Source: JAHRAW01 sp965262585 (GTDB lineage: Bacteria > Pseudomonadota > Gammaproteobacteria > Arenicellales > Poriferihabitantaceae). Taken from it: a stretch of 64,000 bases of DNA. Where the stretch lies: NCBI GenBank assembly GCA_965262585.1, contig OZ253546.1:1550001-1614000 (forward strand), given 5' to 3'. Below, one piece after another: positions 1 to 8,947 of this stretch (positions within the stretch are counted from its first letter, which is position 1; each line of letters begins with the position of its first letter). The position numbers and the translations under genes are program-made. The notes under the pieces are model-generated. The model had not been told where the DNA came from. It ran no database searches and saw only the letters and a program-made list of their open reading frames with translations.

Positions 1-186
1 CACCGTCGTTTTGTCTGCGTGGAACTAAACAGGGAGTATTGTTGTTGGGGGCAAAAGCGTTTACAGCAAGCTTCGCCGGGCGATACTATCCAAGGGTATG
101 CGGATGGCGTGTTTTGGGAAAGAAATACACTCAGCGCTCAACCTAAAAGAAACCGCAAAATACAAGCACAGAGAACATTGTTATGA
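1..186 (+). CDS. DNA methyltransferase, C-terminal end (partial at window edge)
   Basis: Frame 1 is open from the first base to a TGA at 184-186, giving about 61 residues. The peptide contains RRFVCVELNREYC followed by KRLQQA and later IQGYADGVFWERN. This resembles the C-terminal end of permuted (beta-class) DNA methyltransferases, where the SAM-binding motif I and the following 'G/V-E-I-N-x-E-Y' strand lie near the C-terminus. The catalytic motif is outside the window, so base specificity cannot be told. The stop overlaps the ATG of the downstream nuclease gene by 4 bp (ATGA), as expected of a co-translated type II restriction-modification pair. The 5' end lies beyond the window. Confidence 0.72.
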   Translation, partial: HRRFVCVELNREYCCWGQKRLQQASPGDTIQGYADGVFWERNTLSAQPKRNRKIQAQRTLL

Positions 187-851
187 AATCGTCTTTTTTC
201 TACGGAGATGCCTGCACGCAAGTGGCGGGAGAGATAAAACATGCGATAAATTCCGAGCCGGACTTTCTCACCCCCTTGACCGCGTCCAGCCCGCGCGCTG
301 TCGGCGACGCGATTCAATCGTTGGTGGAACAACGGTTTGAAGGTATCGCCAGTTCATGGTGTGCGGAATATTCGTCCTCATTCGCACGAAGAGCAATGGC
401 TGATCTGGCGTTCAAGGACAAGGAGGGGTTTTATTGCATCGTCGATGTAAAAACGCACCGACAAGAAACAAAATTTAATATGCCGGCACTTGTTTCCGTC
501 GAACGGCTGGCTCGTTTTTACGAAGACGATGCGAATATTTTTTCCATTATGATGGTTAAATATAAAATCATCGGCAACCGCGTGCAGGCGGACAATGTAT
601 TTTTCTGTCCCATAGAGTTTTTAGATTGGGATCATCTCACCGTCGGAGCACTTGGCTGGGGGCAGATACAAATCGCCAACTCCAACACCATCGACATAAG
701 GCAGGGTCAATCGAGAAAGAGTTGGATGCTTTCTCTGTGCGACACCATGCTGGAATTTTACCCAAAAGAAATCTTGAAAACTCAGGAACGAGCAAGCAGA
801 TTTAACGAGGTTAAATCGTATTGGCGAAACAAGCGCGACATTTGGGTTTAA
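183..851 (+). CDS. Type II restriction endonuclease, HincII/EcoRV-like PD-(D/E)XK fold
   Basis: A 222-residue protein with no transmembrane segment. The stretch MADLAFKDKEGFYCIVDVK gives Asp74, then Asp88-Val-Lys90, the D-x(13)-D-x-K arrangement of PD-(D/E)XK nucleases. Spacing and surrounding strands resemble HincII, where the equivalents are Asp114, Asp127 and Lys129. The length also suits a small orthodox type II enzyme. It starts by an ATGA overlap with the partial methyltransferase, so the two probably form one R-M operon. The recognition sequence cannot be deduced. It ends 16 bp before nuoJ, an unusual neighbour for a restriction enzyme, and its A/T-rich codons differ from nuo. The nuclease call is an inference from motif and context. 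Confidence 0.72.
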   Translation: MKSSFFYGDACTQVAGEIKHAINSEPDFLTPLTASSPRAVGDAIQSLVEQRFEGIASSWCAEYSSSFARRAMADLAFKDKEGFYCIVDVKTHRQETKFNMPALVSVERLARFYEDDANIFSIMMVKYKIIGNRVQADNVFFCPIEFLDWDHLTVGALGWGQIQIANSNTIDIRQGQSRKSWMLSLCDTMLEFYPKEILKTQERASRFNEVKSYWRNKRDIWV

Positions 852-867
852 TGGCGCACCATATCTC

Positions 868-1497
868 ATGACCTTCCTACAATTCACCTTTTACTTTTTC
901 AGCACGGTGCTGGTGTTCGCCGCCGCCATGGTGGTGACCATTCGCAATCCGGTCAAGGCGGCGTTGTTTTTGGTGCTGGCGTTTTTCAGCGCGGCTTGCG
1001 TGTGGATTACATTGGAGGCGGAATTTCTCGCCATCGTGCTGGTGCTGGTTTATGTGGGCGCGGTTATGGTGTTGTTCCTGTTCGTGGTGATGATGTTGGA
1101 CATCAATCTTGCGGAATTGCGCGCCGGTTTCACGCGCTATCTGCCGGCGGGTAGCGTGGTCGCGGTGCTGCTGGTGGTGGAACTCGCGCTGATATTGGCG
1201 CGCTCGTTTTCACCCGAACGCTTCGCCAACCCGACCCCGCAGGCCGCCGGCTATAGCAACACCCGGGAACTCGGCGAGCAACTGTATACTACCTATGTCT
1301 ATCCGTTCGAAATCGCCGCCCTCATCCTGCTGGTGGCGATCATCGCCGCCATCGCGCTGACCATGCGCCCGCGCCCGGACCGCAAACGCATCGAACCGGC
1401 CGAGCAGGTGCGGACGCGGCGCGAGGATCGGTTGCGCATCATCAAGATGAAACCGACGACTATGGAACCGGCGGAACGGGAGGACGAATCGCCATGA
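868..1497 (+). CDS. nuoJ: NADH-quinone oxidoreductase subunit J
   Basis: A 209-residue hydrophobic protein with about five membrane helices. It matches NuoJ, a core membrane-arm subunit of complex I that helps couple quinone reduction to proton translocation. The hallmark helix-3 region reads LVLVYVGAVMVLFLFVVMML, with the conserved Tyr-Val-Gly-Ala that forms a pi-bulge in known structures. A charged cytoplasmic tail rich in Arg and Glu follows the last helix. Its stop overlaps the nuoK start (ATGA). No clear Shine-Dalgarno precedes the ATG, and the gene directly follows a restriction enzyme gene rather than nuoI, so upstream nuo genes, if linked, lie beyond the R-M pair. Confidence 0.95.
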   Translation: MTFLQFTFYFFSTVLVFAAAMVVTIRNPVKAALFLVLAFFSAACVWITLEAEFLAIVLVLVYVGAVMVLFLFVVMMLDINLAELRAGFTRYLPAGSVVAVLLVVELALILARSFSPERFANPTPQAAGYSNTRELGEQLYTTYVYPFEIAALILLVAIIAAIALTMRPRPDRKRIEPAEQVRTRREDRLRIIKMKPTTMEPAEREDESP

Positions 1498-1799
1498 TTC
1501 CCTTGTCCCACTACCTCGGCCTCGGCGCCATCCTGTTCGCCCTCAGCGTGGTGGGGATTTTTCTCAACCGCAAGAATGTGGTGATCTTGCTGATGTCCAT
1601 CGAACTGCTGTTGCTGGCGGTCAACATGAATTTTGTCGCCTTCTCCCACTTTCTCCAGGATACCGCCGGGCAGGTGTTTGTGTTTTTCATCCTGACCGTG
1701 GCGGCGGCCGAATCCGCCATCGGCCTCGCCATTCTCATCGTGCTATTCCGCTCCCGCCGCACCATTAACGTCGAAGAACTGGATTCGCTCAAGGGATGA
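1494..1799 (+). CDS. nuoK: NADH-quinone oxidoreductase subunit K
   Basis: A 101-residue protein with three membrane helices, the usual NuoK size. NuoK (the ND4L homologue) sits between NuoJ and NuoN in the complex I membrane arm and carries two membrane glutamates needed for proton transfer. Both are visible: one in the helix containing LLMSIELLLLAVN, the other in the helix containing AAAESAIGLAIL. It overlaps nuoJ and nuoL by 4 bp each (ATGA), implying translational coupling within the nuo operon. Confidence 0.96.
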   Translation: MIPLSHYLGLGAILFALSVVGIFLNRKNVVILLMSIELLLLAVNMNFVAFSHFLQDTAGQVFVFFILTVAAAESAIGLAILIVLFRSRRTINVEELDSLKG

Positions 1800-3748
1800 A
1801 AAATATCTACCTCGCCATCCCGCTGGTCTGCCTTGCGGCGTCCATCCTCATCGGGCTGTTTGGCCGCCTTATCGGCCACCGCGCCGCCCATTTCATCGCC
1901 ATCGGCGGCATCGCCGTCGCCTTCCTGCTGTCGCTGGTGGTATACGCCGATGTCCGAAGCGGCAACCTGTTCGACGACACCATTTATATCTGGGGAGTGA
2001 GCGGCGGTGTGCCGCTGCGCATCGGGTTTATGATCGACCAGCTGAGCGCCATGATGATGGTGGTGGTGACCTTCGTCTCGCTTATGGTGCACATATATAC
2101 CATCGGCTACATGGCTGGCGACCCCGGCTATCAACGCTTCTTCTGCTACATCTCGCTGTTCACTTTCGCCATGCTGATGCTGGTGATGGCCAACAACTTC
2201 CTGCAGTTGTTCTTCGGCTGGGAGGCGGTGGGGCTGATTTCCTACCTGCTAATCGGTTTCTGGTATGAGCGCGACAGCGCGATTTTTGCCAACCTCAAGG
2301 CGTTTCTGGTCAACCGAGTCGGCGACTTCGGCTTTTTGCTAGGCATCGCTGCGGTGATGTATCTGTTCGGAACCCTCGACTACGGCGCGGTGTTCGCCAG
2401 CGCCGAAAGCGTGAAAGAACAAACCGTGGTGACCGCGTTCGGCGAGTGGAAATGGATAACCATTATCTGCCTGCTTTTGTTCGTCGGCGCCATGGGCAAA
2501 TCGGCCCAGATGCCGCTGCACGTGTGGTTGCCGGATTCCATGGAAGGCCCGACTCCCATATCGGCGTTGATCCACGCCGCCACCATGGTCACCGCTGGCA
2601 TCTTCATGGTGGCGCGCATGTCGCCGCTGTTTGAACTGTCGGAGACGGCGTTGTCGGCGATGCTGGTGGTCGGCGCCACCACCGCGATTCTCATGGGGTT
2701 GGTCGGGTTGGTACAAAATGACATCAAGCGCGTGGTGGCGTATTCAACCCTGTCGCAACTCGGTTACATGACCGTGGCGTTGGGTGCCTCCGCCTATCAG
2801 GTGGCGATCTTCCACCTCGGCACCCACGCCTTCTTCAAGGCACTGCTGTTTCTGGCCGCCGGTTCGGTGATTATCGCCATGCACCACGAGCAGGATATGC
2901 GAAAAATGGGCGGGCTTCGGACGATCATGCCGATCACCTACATCACCGCCGCAATCGGTTCGTTGGCACTCGCCGGACTGCCGCCGTTCGCCGGTTTCTT
3001 TTCCAAGGATGCCATCATCGAAGCGGCCCGCCACAGCGACCTGTGGGGCGCGGGTTACGCCTATGTCGCGGTATTGCTGGGCGTGTTCGTGACCGCGTTC
3101 TACTCGTTTCGGCTGCTGTTCATGACCTTTCACGGCAACAACCGCTCAGACCAGTCCACCCGCCAACACCTGCACGAATCGCCCGGGGTGGTGATCTGGC
3201 CACTGGTTGCGCTGGCGGTGCCGTCGGCAATCGCCGGCTTTATGTTTTTTGAGGTGGTGCTCAACGGCTCGTTTTTCGCCGGTTCCATTTATATCGATCC
3301 GGCGCGCGATGGGTTGGCCGAATTGCTCGGCGACAAACACGGCTTTGGCTTGATTCTGGCGACTATATTGCATGGCCTGTTGAACGCCCCTTTCTGGCTG
3401 GCGGTGGCCGGCATTGTTTTGGCATGGTATTGCTACTGCAAAAATCCCGGCTTTGCGGCGCGGATCGCCGCCGCCGGTGGGCCGATCTATTCCATCCTGC
3501 AAAATAAATACGGGTTCGACCAACTGTATCAAACGGTGTTCGCCAAAGGCTCGGTGGCTTTCGGCAATTTTCTCTCCCGGCGCATCGACACCGACTTGGT
3601 GGACGGCTTCATCGTCAACGGCTCGGCGCGGCTGGTGGGATTGTGCTCCGGTGCGATGCGCAACCTTCAGACCGGGTTCACCTATCACTACGCCTTCGCC
3701 ATGATTGTCGGCCTGTTCTGCCTGATCACTTTCTTCGTCTGGCTGTAA
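1796..3748 (+). CDS. nuoL: NADH-quinone oxidoreductase subunit L
   Basis: A 650-residue antiporter-like subunit at the distal end of the complex I membrane arm, slightly longer than the E. coli protein. Visible features are the conserved FFGWEAVGLISYLLIGFW helix with its key Glu, the MGKSAQMPLHVWLPD segment with a conserved Lys, and the SALIHAATMV helix. The C-terminal part carries the lateral-helix and anchor-helix region, ending in a hydrophobic helix. It overlaps nuoK by 4 bp and is followed after 9 bp by nuoM. Confidence 0.96.
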   Translation: MKNIYLAIPLVCLAASILIGLFGRLIGHRAAHFIAIGGIAVAFLLSLVVYADVRSGNLFDDTIYIWGVSGGVPLRIGFMIDQLSAMMMVVVTFVSLMVHIYTIGYMAGDPGYQRFFCYISLFTFAMLMLVMANNFLQLFFGWEAVGLISYLLIGFWYERDSAIFANLKAFLVNRVGDFGFLLGIAAVMYLFGTLDYGAVFASAESVKEQTVVTAFGEWKWITIICLLLFVGAMGKSAQMPLHVWLPDSMEGPTPISALIHAATMVTAGIFMVARMSPLFELSETALSAMLVVGATTAILMGLVGLVQNDIKRVVAYSTLSQLGYMTVALGASAYQVAIFHLGTHAFFKALLFLAAGSVIIAMHHEQDMRKMGGLRTIMPITYITAAIGSLALAGLPPFAGFFSKDAIIEAARHSDLWGAGYAYVAVLLGVFVTAFYSFRLLFMTFHGNNRSDQSTRQHLHESPGVVIWPLVALAVPSAIAGFMFFEVVLNGSFFAGSIYIDPARDGLAELLGDKHGFGLILATILHGLLNAPFWLAVAGIVLAWYCYCKNPGFAARIAAAGGPIYSILQNKYGFDQLYQTVFAKGSVAFGNFLSRRIDTDLVDGFIVNGSARLVGLCSGAMRNLQTGFTYHYAFAMIVGLFCLITFFVWL

Positions 3749-3757
3749 GGGGCATCC

Positions 3758-5239
3758 ATGGAAAACCACTTGCTTAGCCTGCTGATCTGGTTGCCCATTC
3801 TCGGCGGAGTGCTGGTCATCGGCACCGGCGGCGACCAGCGTGCCGCGCTGGCACGCAAACTCTCGCTGGGAATTTCCATCGCCGTGTTGCTGCTGAGCGT
3901 GCCGCTTTATACCAGATTCGACACCACCACCGCGGCCATGCAGTTCACCGAACACAGCGACTGGATCCGCGCGTTTAATGTGTATTATTCCCTCGGCGTT
4001 GACGGCATCTCCATGCCGCTTATTTTGCTGACCACGCTGCTGACCGTGGTGGTGATCATCGCCGGCTGGAAAGTCATCAGCGAGCGTGTGGCGCAGTATA
4101 TGGCCGCCTTCCTGATCATGGAAGGCTTGATGATCGGCGTGTTTGCCTCCCTCGATGCGGTGTTGTTTTATGTATTCTGGGAGGCGATGCTAATCCCGAT
4201 GTTCCTGATTATCGGCATCTGGGGCGGGCCCAACCGCATCTACGCCACCATCAAGTTTTTCCTCTACACCTTGCTCGGCTCGCTACTGATGCTGGTGGCG
4301 TTGCTGTATCTGTACAATATCAGCGGCGGCAGTTTCAGCATCCTCGACTACCACGAACTGAAGTTGGCACTGGCCCCGCAGATATGGATATTTCTGGCGT
4401 TCTTCGCCGCCTTTGCGGTCAAGGTGCCGATGTTCCCGGTGCACACCTGGCTGCCGGACGCCCATGTCGAAGCGCCCACCGGCGGCTCGGTGATTCTGGC
4501 CGCGGTCATGCTGAAAATGGGCGGCTACGGATTCATCCGCTTCAACCTGCCCATCACCCCGGACGCCAGCCACGAACTGGCGTGGCTGATGATCACGTTG
4601 TCGCTAATCGCGGTGGTGTACATCGCGCTGGTGGCTCTGGTGCAGCGCGACATGAAAAAACTGATCGCCTATTCGTCCATCTCCCATATGGGCTTTGTCA
4701 CCCTCGGCCTTTTCATTTTCAACGCCCACGGTGCCGAGGGGGCGATGATTCAGATGATTTCTCACGGCTTTATCTCCGGCGCGCTGTTCCTGTGCGTGGG
4801 AGTGTTATACGACCGCCTGCATTCGCGCATGATCGAAACCTACCGGGGCATCGCCACCCCGATGCCGGTGTTTGCCGCTTTTTTGGTACTGTTCGCCATG
4901 GCCAATTCCGGCTTGCCGGGAACTTCGGGATTCGTCGGTGAATTTTGGGTAATCGTCGGCGCGTTTCAGGTCAACGCATGGTACGCGGTGCTGGCCGCGC
5001 TGACCCTGATTTTCGGCGCCGCCTACACTCTGTGGATGGTCAAGCGGGTGGTGTACGGCAAAGTAGTATCGGAGCAAGTCGCTGCAATGCCCGACCTTGA
5101 GCGGCGCGAAATCCTGTTCCTGTCGATACTCGCCGCCATGGTGCTGCTGGTGGGCGTGTGGCCCAACCCGATTCTTGAAGTCATGCATGTCACCATCGAC
5201 AACCTGCTTGCGCACACCGCCATCTCCAAACTGCCATGA
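3758..5239 (+). CDS. nuoM: NADH-quinone oxidoreductase subunit M
   Basis: A 493-residue polytopic membrane protein matching NuoM, the central antiporter-like subunit of complex I. Motifs include YVFWEAMLIPMFLIIGIWGG with the conserved Glu, FAVKVPMFPVHTWLPDAH with the conserved Lys, and AAVMLKMGGYG. The quinol-side loop LVQRDMKKLIAYSSISHMG is also typical. The ATG follows a short purine-rich stretch, and the stop overlaps the nuoN start by 4 bp. Confidence 0.96.
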   Translation: MENHLLSLLIWLPILGGVLVIGTGGDQRAALARKLSLGISIAVLLLSVPLYTRFDTTTAAMQFTEHSDWIRAFNVYYSLGVDGISMPLILLTTLLTVVVIIAGWKVISERVAQYMAAFLIMEGLMIGVFASLDAVLFYVFWEAMLIPMFLIIGIWGGPNRIYATIKFFLYTLLGSLLMLVALLYLYNISGGSFSILDYHELKLALAPQIWIFLAFFAAFAVKVPMFPVHTWLPDAHVEAPTGGSVILAAVMLKMGGYGFIRFNLPITPDASHELAWLMITLSLIAVVYIALVALVQRDMKKLIAYSSISHMGFVTLGLFIFNAHGAEGAMIQMISHGFISGALFLCVGVLYDRLHSRMIETYRGIATPMPVFAAFLVLFAMANSGLPGTSGFVGEFWVIVGAFQVNAWYAVLAALTLIFGAAYTLWMVKRVVYGKVVSEQVAAMPDLERREILFLSILAAMVLLVGVWPNPILEVMHVTIDNLLAHTAISKLP

Positions 5240-6723
5240 ACTTCGAATCCCTCAAAGCCGCCGCCGCGCTGCCGGAAATATTCCTTGCCCTTGCCGCTTG
5301 CACGATTCTGCTGATTAGCGTGTATGGCAAAAAAGAAAACAGCGGCGCACACGCTTGCGGGCTCGGCATCATCGCGCTTGCGGTCACCGCGCTCCTCACC
5401 GGCCTGAATTTTTCCAATGACTTTTTCGGTCCGGGCGGTGGCACGGTGTCCGCCTTCAACAACCTGTTCGTCGCCGACCCGCTGGCCAACTTGCTGAAGA
5501 TCGCCGTCTGCCTGCTGTCCGCCGGGGCGTTCGTCTACAGCCGCCGCTACAACCGGGAGCGCGACATCTTCACCGGCGAGTACTACGTCCTCGGCCTGTT
5601 CGCGGTCGCCGGCATGATGGTGATGGCGTCAAGCAACCACCTGCTGACCCTGTACCTCGGGCTGGAACTGATGTCGCTGTGCCTATACGCCATGATCGCC
5701 TGCTACCGCGACAACAAACTGGCGGCGGAAGCGGCGATGAAATATTTTGTGTTGGGGGCGCTGGCGTCCAGCATGTTGTTATACGGCATGTCGTTGCTAT
5801 ACGGCTTGACCGGATCCCTGGAACTGTCCGTCATCCGTTCGGCACTGAACGCCGTCGGCCACGACAATGCGGCGGTCGCCTTGGCGGTGGTGTTCATCGT
5901 GGTGGCGCTGGCGTTCAAACTGGGCGCGGTGCCGTTTCATATGTGGGTGCCGGATGTGTATCACGGCTCGCCGACTTCCACCACCGCATTCCTCGGCGCG
6001 GCACCGAAGATCGCCGCTTTCGCCTTGATGATGCGGCTGCTGGCGGGAGGACTCGGCGACCTGTTCGGCCTATGGCAGCAGATGCTCATCATCCTCGCCA
6101 TCCTGTCGGTGGCGGCGGGCAACATCATCGCCATCGCCCAAAGCAACCTCAAACGCATGCTGGCGTATTCCACCATCTCCCACATGGGATTTTTCCTGTT
6201 CGGCATGGCAAGCGGCGGCGTACAAGGGTACAGCGCCGCGCTTTTTTATGTGCTGATTTACGCGGTTATGAGCCTCGGCGCGTTCGGCGTAATTTTATGT
6301 CTGGCCCGCGCCGACCATGAATCAGACCACCTCGACGACCTCAAGGGGCTGAGCGCGCGTAGCCCATGGATAGCGTTTCTTATGTTGATTCTGATGCTGT
6401 CCATGGCGGGGATTCCGCCCACCGCGGGTTTCTTTGCCAAACTCTTGGTGATACAGGCACTGGTTCAGGCGGAACTGGTGTGGGCTGCGGTGGTGGCGGT
6501 GTTGCTTGCGGTGATCGGGGCGTTCTACTACTTGCGAATCATCAAACTGATGTATTTCGACCGGCTCGATGATCAACAAACCGCGCCCGCGCCGCCGGTG
6601 ACCGTGGCGACGGATGTGCGGCTGATACTGTCGTTCAATGCGCTGATCATCATCGCCATCCTGCCCTGGATCAACACCTTGATTGACCTGTGCATGGATG
6701 TCATTCGCCGCTTCACCGTGTAG
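5236..6723 (+). CDS. nuoN: NADH-quinone oxidoreductase subunit N
   Basis: A 495-residue antiporter-like membrane subunit, last of the nuo operon. NuoN signatures are YLGLELMSLCLYAMIA with the conserved Glu, FKLGAVPFHMWVPDVYHG with the conserved Lys, and the loop QSNLKRMLAYSTISHMGF. It overlaps nuoM by 4 bp. The next gene, ddl, begins 13 bp after its stop, so the nuo transcript may continue into a cell-wall gene. Confidence 0.95.
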   Translation: MNFESLKAAAALPEIFLALAACTILLISVYGKKENSGAHACGLGIIALAVTALLTGLNFSNDFFGPGGGTVSAFNNLFVADPLANLLKIAVCLLSAGAFVYSRRYNRERDIFTGEYYVLGLFAVAGMMVMASSNHLLTLYLGLELMSLCLYAMIACYRDNKLAAEAAMKYFVLGALASSMLLYGMSLLYGLTGSLELSVIRSALNAVGHDNAAVALAVVFIVVALAFKLGAVPFHMWVPDVYHGSPTSTTAFLGAAPKIAAFALMMRLLAGGLGDLFGLWQQMLIILAILSVAAGNIIAIAQSNLKRMLAYSTISHMGFFLFGMASGGVQGYSAALFYVLIYAVMSLGAFGVILCLARADHESDHLDDLKGLSARSPWIAFLMLILMLSMAGIPPTAGFFAKLLVIQALVQAELVWAAVVAVLLAVIGAFYYLRIIKLMYFDRLDDQQTAPAPPVTVATDVRLILSFNALIIIAILPWINTLIDLCMDVIRRFTV

Positions 6724-6736
6724 GTTTAAGAATCCC

Positions 6737-7909
6737 GTGCCGCCCGCGAAAAAGATCAATCTCGGACTGCTGTTCGGTGGCCGCTCCTGCGAACACGAAG
6801 TATCGGTGACCTCGGCGCGCTCCATCCTCAAAGCCATCGACCGCGACCAATACAACGTCAGTTTAATCGGCATCGACAAGGCCGGCCGCTGGCACCTCGC
6901 CGACGACTTCGAGCAACTGCTCGACGACGGTGCAGTCACCTCAATTTCTCAAGTCCCCGCCCCCGCAAGTCCCACGAAGGCATCCGGCGGCGACCTGATT
7001 ACCCTGGATTTGCACCACCACGGCAACCTGTCGGTTCCGGCAGGCTCAGCGCAGCGCAATTCACCGCCGGCCCTCGATGTGGTTTTTCCGGCGTTGCACG
7101 GCACTTTCGGTGAAGACGGCACGCTTCAGGGCGTGTTCGAAATGGCTGGAATCCCTTATGTCGGTTGCGGCGTGGCCGCTTCAGCACTGGCCATGGACAA
7201 GATCCTGGCCAAAAAAGTATTCGCGGCGGCGGGCATCCCGCAAGCCGCCCACATAGCCTTCACCGCCCCGCAGTGGCACCATGATCCGGCCAAAATCATC
7301 GACCACGGCGAATCCCAACTCAACTACCCGATGTTCGTCAAACCCGCTAACCTGGGTTCAAGCGTCGGCGTCAGCAAGGCCCGCGAACGAGTTCAACTGC
7401 AAGATGCCATCCAACTCGCCCTCCGCTTCGACAACAAAATCGTCCTCGAACAATCCATGGAAAACTGCATGGAAGCGGAATGCGCGGTGCTCGGAAACGC
7501 CGACCCGCTGGCCTCGGTGGTGGGCGAGATTATTCCCGGCGGCGAGTTTTACGATTACACCACCAAATATATCGACGACTTGTCCGAATTGGTGGTGCCT
7601 GCCAACCTGCCCGAAGTCGCCGCCGCACGGGTGCGCGAACTGGCGGTCGCCGCCTTCAAAGAGATCGACGGCACCGGCCTTGCGCGGGTGGATTTTTTCG
7701 TCCACCGGGAAACCTGGGAAGTGACGCTGAACGAGATCAACACTCTGCCCGGTTTCACGCCAATCAGCATGTATCCGCGCCTGTGGGAAGCCAGCGGCGT
7801 GCCTTACGCCGAACTCATCGACCGCCTGATCCAACTCGCCCTGGAAAACCACCGCGCCAAAGCGGCATTGCAACGCGCCTTTGAGACGCCCGAAGCCCCC
7901 GAATCCTGA
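6737..7909 (+). CDS. ddl: D-alanine--D-alanine ligase
   Basis: An ATP-grasp ligase that joins two D-alanines for the peptidoglycan stem peptide, acting in the cytoplasm. The chosen GTG start gives 390 residues beginning just before the INLGLLFGGRSCEHEVS nucleotide-fold motif. An upstream in-frame ATG at 6683 would lie inside nuoN and adds no conserved sequence. Further signatures are KPANLGSSVGVSKA in the ATP-grasp fold and NEINTLPGFTPISMYP, the Mg/phosphate and D-Ala binding region. Length and the SVTSARS segment suit the DdlA-type branch. It lies outside a division/cell-wall cluster and probably shares the nuo transcript. Confidence 0.93.
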   Translation: MPPAKKINLGLLFGGRSCEHEVSVTSARSILKAIDRDQYNVSLIGIDKAGRWHLADDFEQLLDDGAVTSISQVPAPASPTKASGGDLITLDLHHHGNLSVPAGSAQRNSPPALDVVFPALHGTFGEDGTLQGVFEMAGIPYVGCGVAASALAMDKILAKKVFAAAGIPQAAHIAFTAPQWHHDPAKIIDHGESQLNYPMFVKPANLGSSVGVSKARERVQLQDAIQLALRFDNKIVLEQSMENCMEAECAVLGNADPLASVVGEIIPGGEFYDYTTKYIDDLSELVVPANLPEVAAARVRELAVAAFKEIDGTGLARVDFFVHRETWEVTLNEINTLPGFTPISMYPRLWEASGVPYAELIDRLIQLALENHRAKAALQRAFETPEAPES

Positions 7910-7983
7910 CCGCACTTCGCAGCCGCCAGACACCGCCAGACGGCCATATCACAATATCGGTTATTTCATCGACACCAGAACGG

Positions 7984-8913
7984 ATGCCCATCCAACCCAC
8001 CTCCCGCGACTCCGCCGATGCGACCACCAAAGCGATCATCATGCTGGTGGTTGCGACGCTGTTTTTTGCTTCTCAGGACGCCCTCACCAAGCACCTGATG
8101 CAGACCCTGTCGGCGCCTCAGATCGTGGCTGTGCGGTTTTTCTTTTTCGCCTTGTTTGCGCTGGTTTGGGTCGCCCGCCAGACCGGCATCAAAACGGCTT
8201 TTCATTCGCGGCGGCCGGGGACGCAGATTTTTCGCGGGCTGCTGCTTTCCGGCGAAATCATCCTCTTTGCCTACGCCATTCAGTTTCTCGGCCTCGCCGA
8301 AATGCATACCCTTTTTGCCTGCTTCCCGCTCTTCATCACCGCGCTGTCGGTGCCGCTTTTGGGCGAAGCAGTCGGTTGGCGACGCTGGGTTGCGGTGTTT
8401 GGCGGCTTCATCGGCACGCTGGTCATCCTGCGTCCCGGCAGCGCGGTTTTCCAGCCCGCCGCGGCCATCGCTCTGGGGGCGGCGTTGATGTTTGCGTTGT
8501 ATAACATCCTGACCCGCCAAGTCTCACGCCACGACTCCTTCGCCACTTCGCTGGTTTACCTCGGCGTGGTCGGCTTCATCGGCGCGGCACTCATCGCGCC
8601 CTTTTACTGGCAGCCGCTGACCACCACCGACGCCTTGTGGCTGCTGGTAATCAGCACCACCTCAATCATCGGCCATCTGCTACTGATCAAATCGCTGGAA
8701 CTGGCCCCGGCGGTTATACTGCAACCGTTCAACTACTTTGTGCTGGTATGGGCGATCATCATCGGGTTCTTGCTATACGACGAAGTGCTCTCCCCGGCCA
8801 CCTTGCTGGGTGCCGCCATCGTCGTCGGCAGCGGCGTTTTCATCGCCCGCCGGGAAAAAATCGCGCGGAGCAATTTTTCGCGCAAACCCCGCAAGGATTT
8901 GCATCAGGAATGA
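7984..8913 (+). CDS. EamA/DMT-family membrane transporter
   Basis: A 309-residue integral membrane protein with about ten hydrophobic helices in two repeats, the layout of the drug/metabolite transporter superfamily. The first repeat includes FFASQDALTKHL and the AVRFFFFALFALV helix; the second carries the GHLLLIKSLELAPA signature near the end of the fold. Such proteins export amino acids, nucleobases or other small metabolites, but the substrate cannot be read from sequence. Its downstream neighbours act on amines, which weakly hints at an amine or amino-acid substrate. The stop at 8911-8913 is followed by a 34-bp gap to the glutamine-synthetase-like gene. Confidence 0.85.
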   Translation: MPIQPTSRDSADATTKAIIMLVVATLFFASQDALTKHLMQTLSAPQIVAVRFFFFALFALVWVARQTGIKTAFHSRRPGTQIFRGLLLSGEIILFAYAIQFLGLAEMHTLFACFPLFITALSVPLLGEAVGWRRWVAVFGGFIGTLVILRPGSAVFQPAAAIALGAALMFALYNILTRQVSRHDSFATSLVYLGVVGFIGAALIAPFYWQPLTTTDALWLLVISTTSIIGHLLLIKSLELAPAVILQPFNYFVLVWAIIIGFLLYDEVLSPATLLGAAIVVGSGVFIARREKIARSNFSRKPRKDLHQE

Positions 8914-8947
8914 TACGAACTCATGCGTCACGCACGGCGTTGGCATC

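Noticed and set aside
1511..2134. A 207-codon His-rich frame antisense to nuoK/nuoL
   Set aside because: Shadow of nuoK and nuoL, with a His run made by antisense reading of Met/Val codons.
3146..3955. A 269-codon frame antisense to nuoL/nuoM
   Set aside because: Same shadow effect; it spans the boundary of two genuine genes.
8738..8947. An N-terminal extension of the glutamine-synthetase-like protein
   Set aside because: It overlaps the transporter gene in another frame; conserved sequence begins after 8948.
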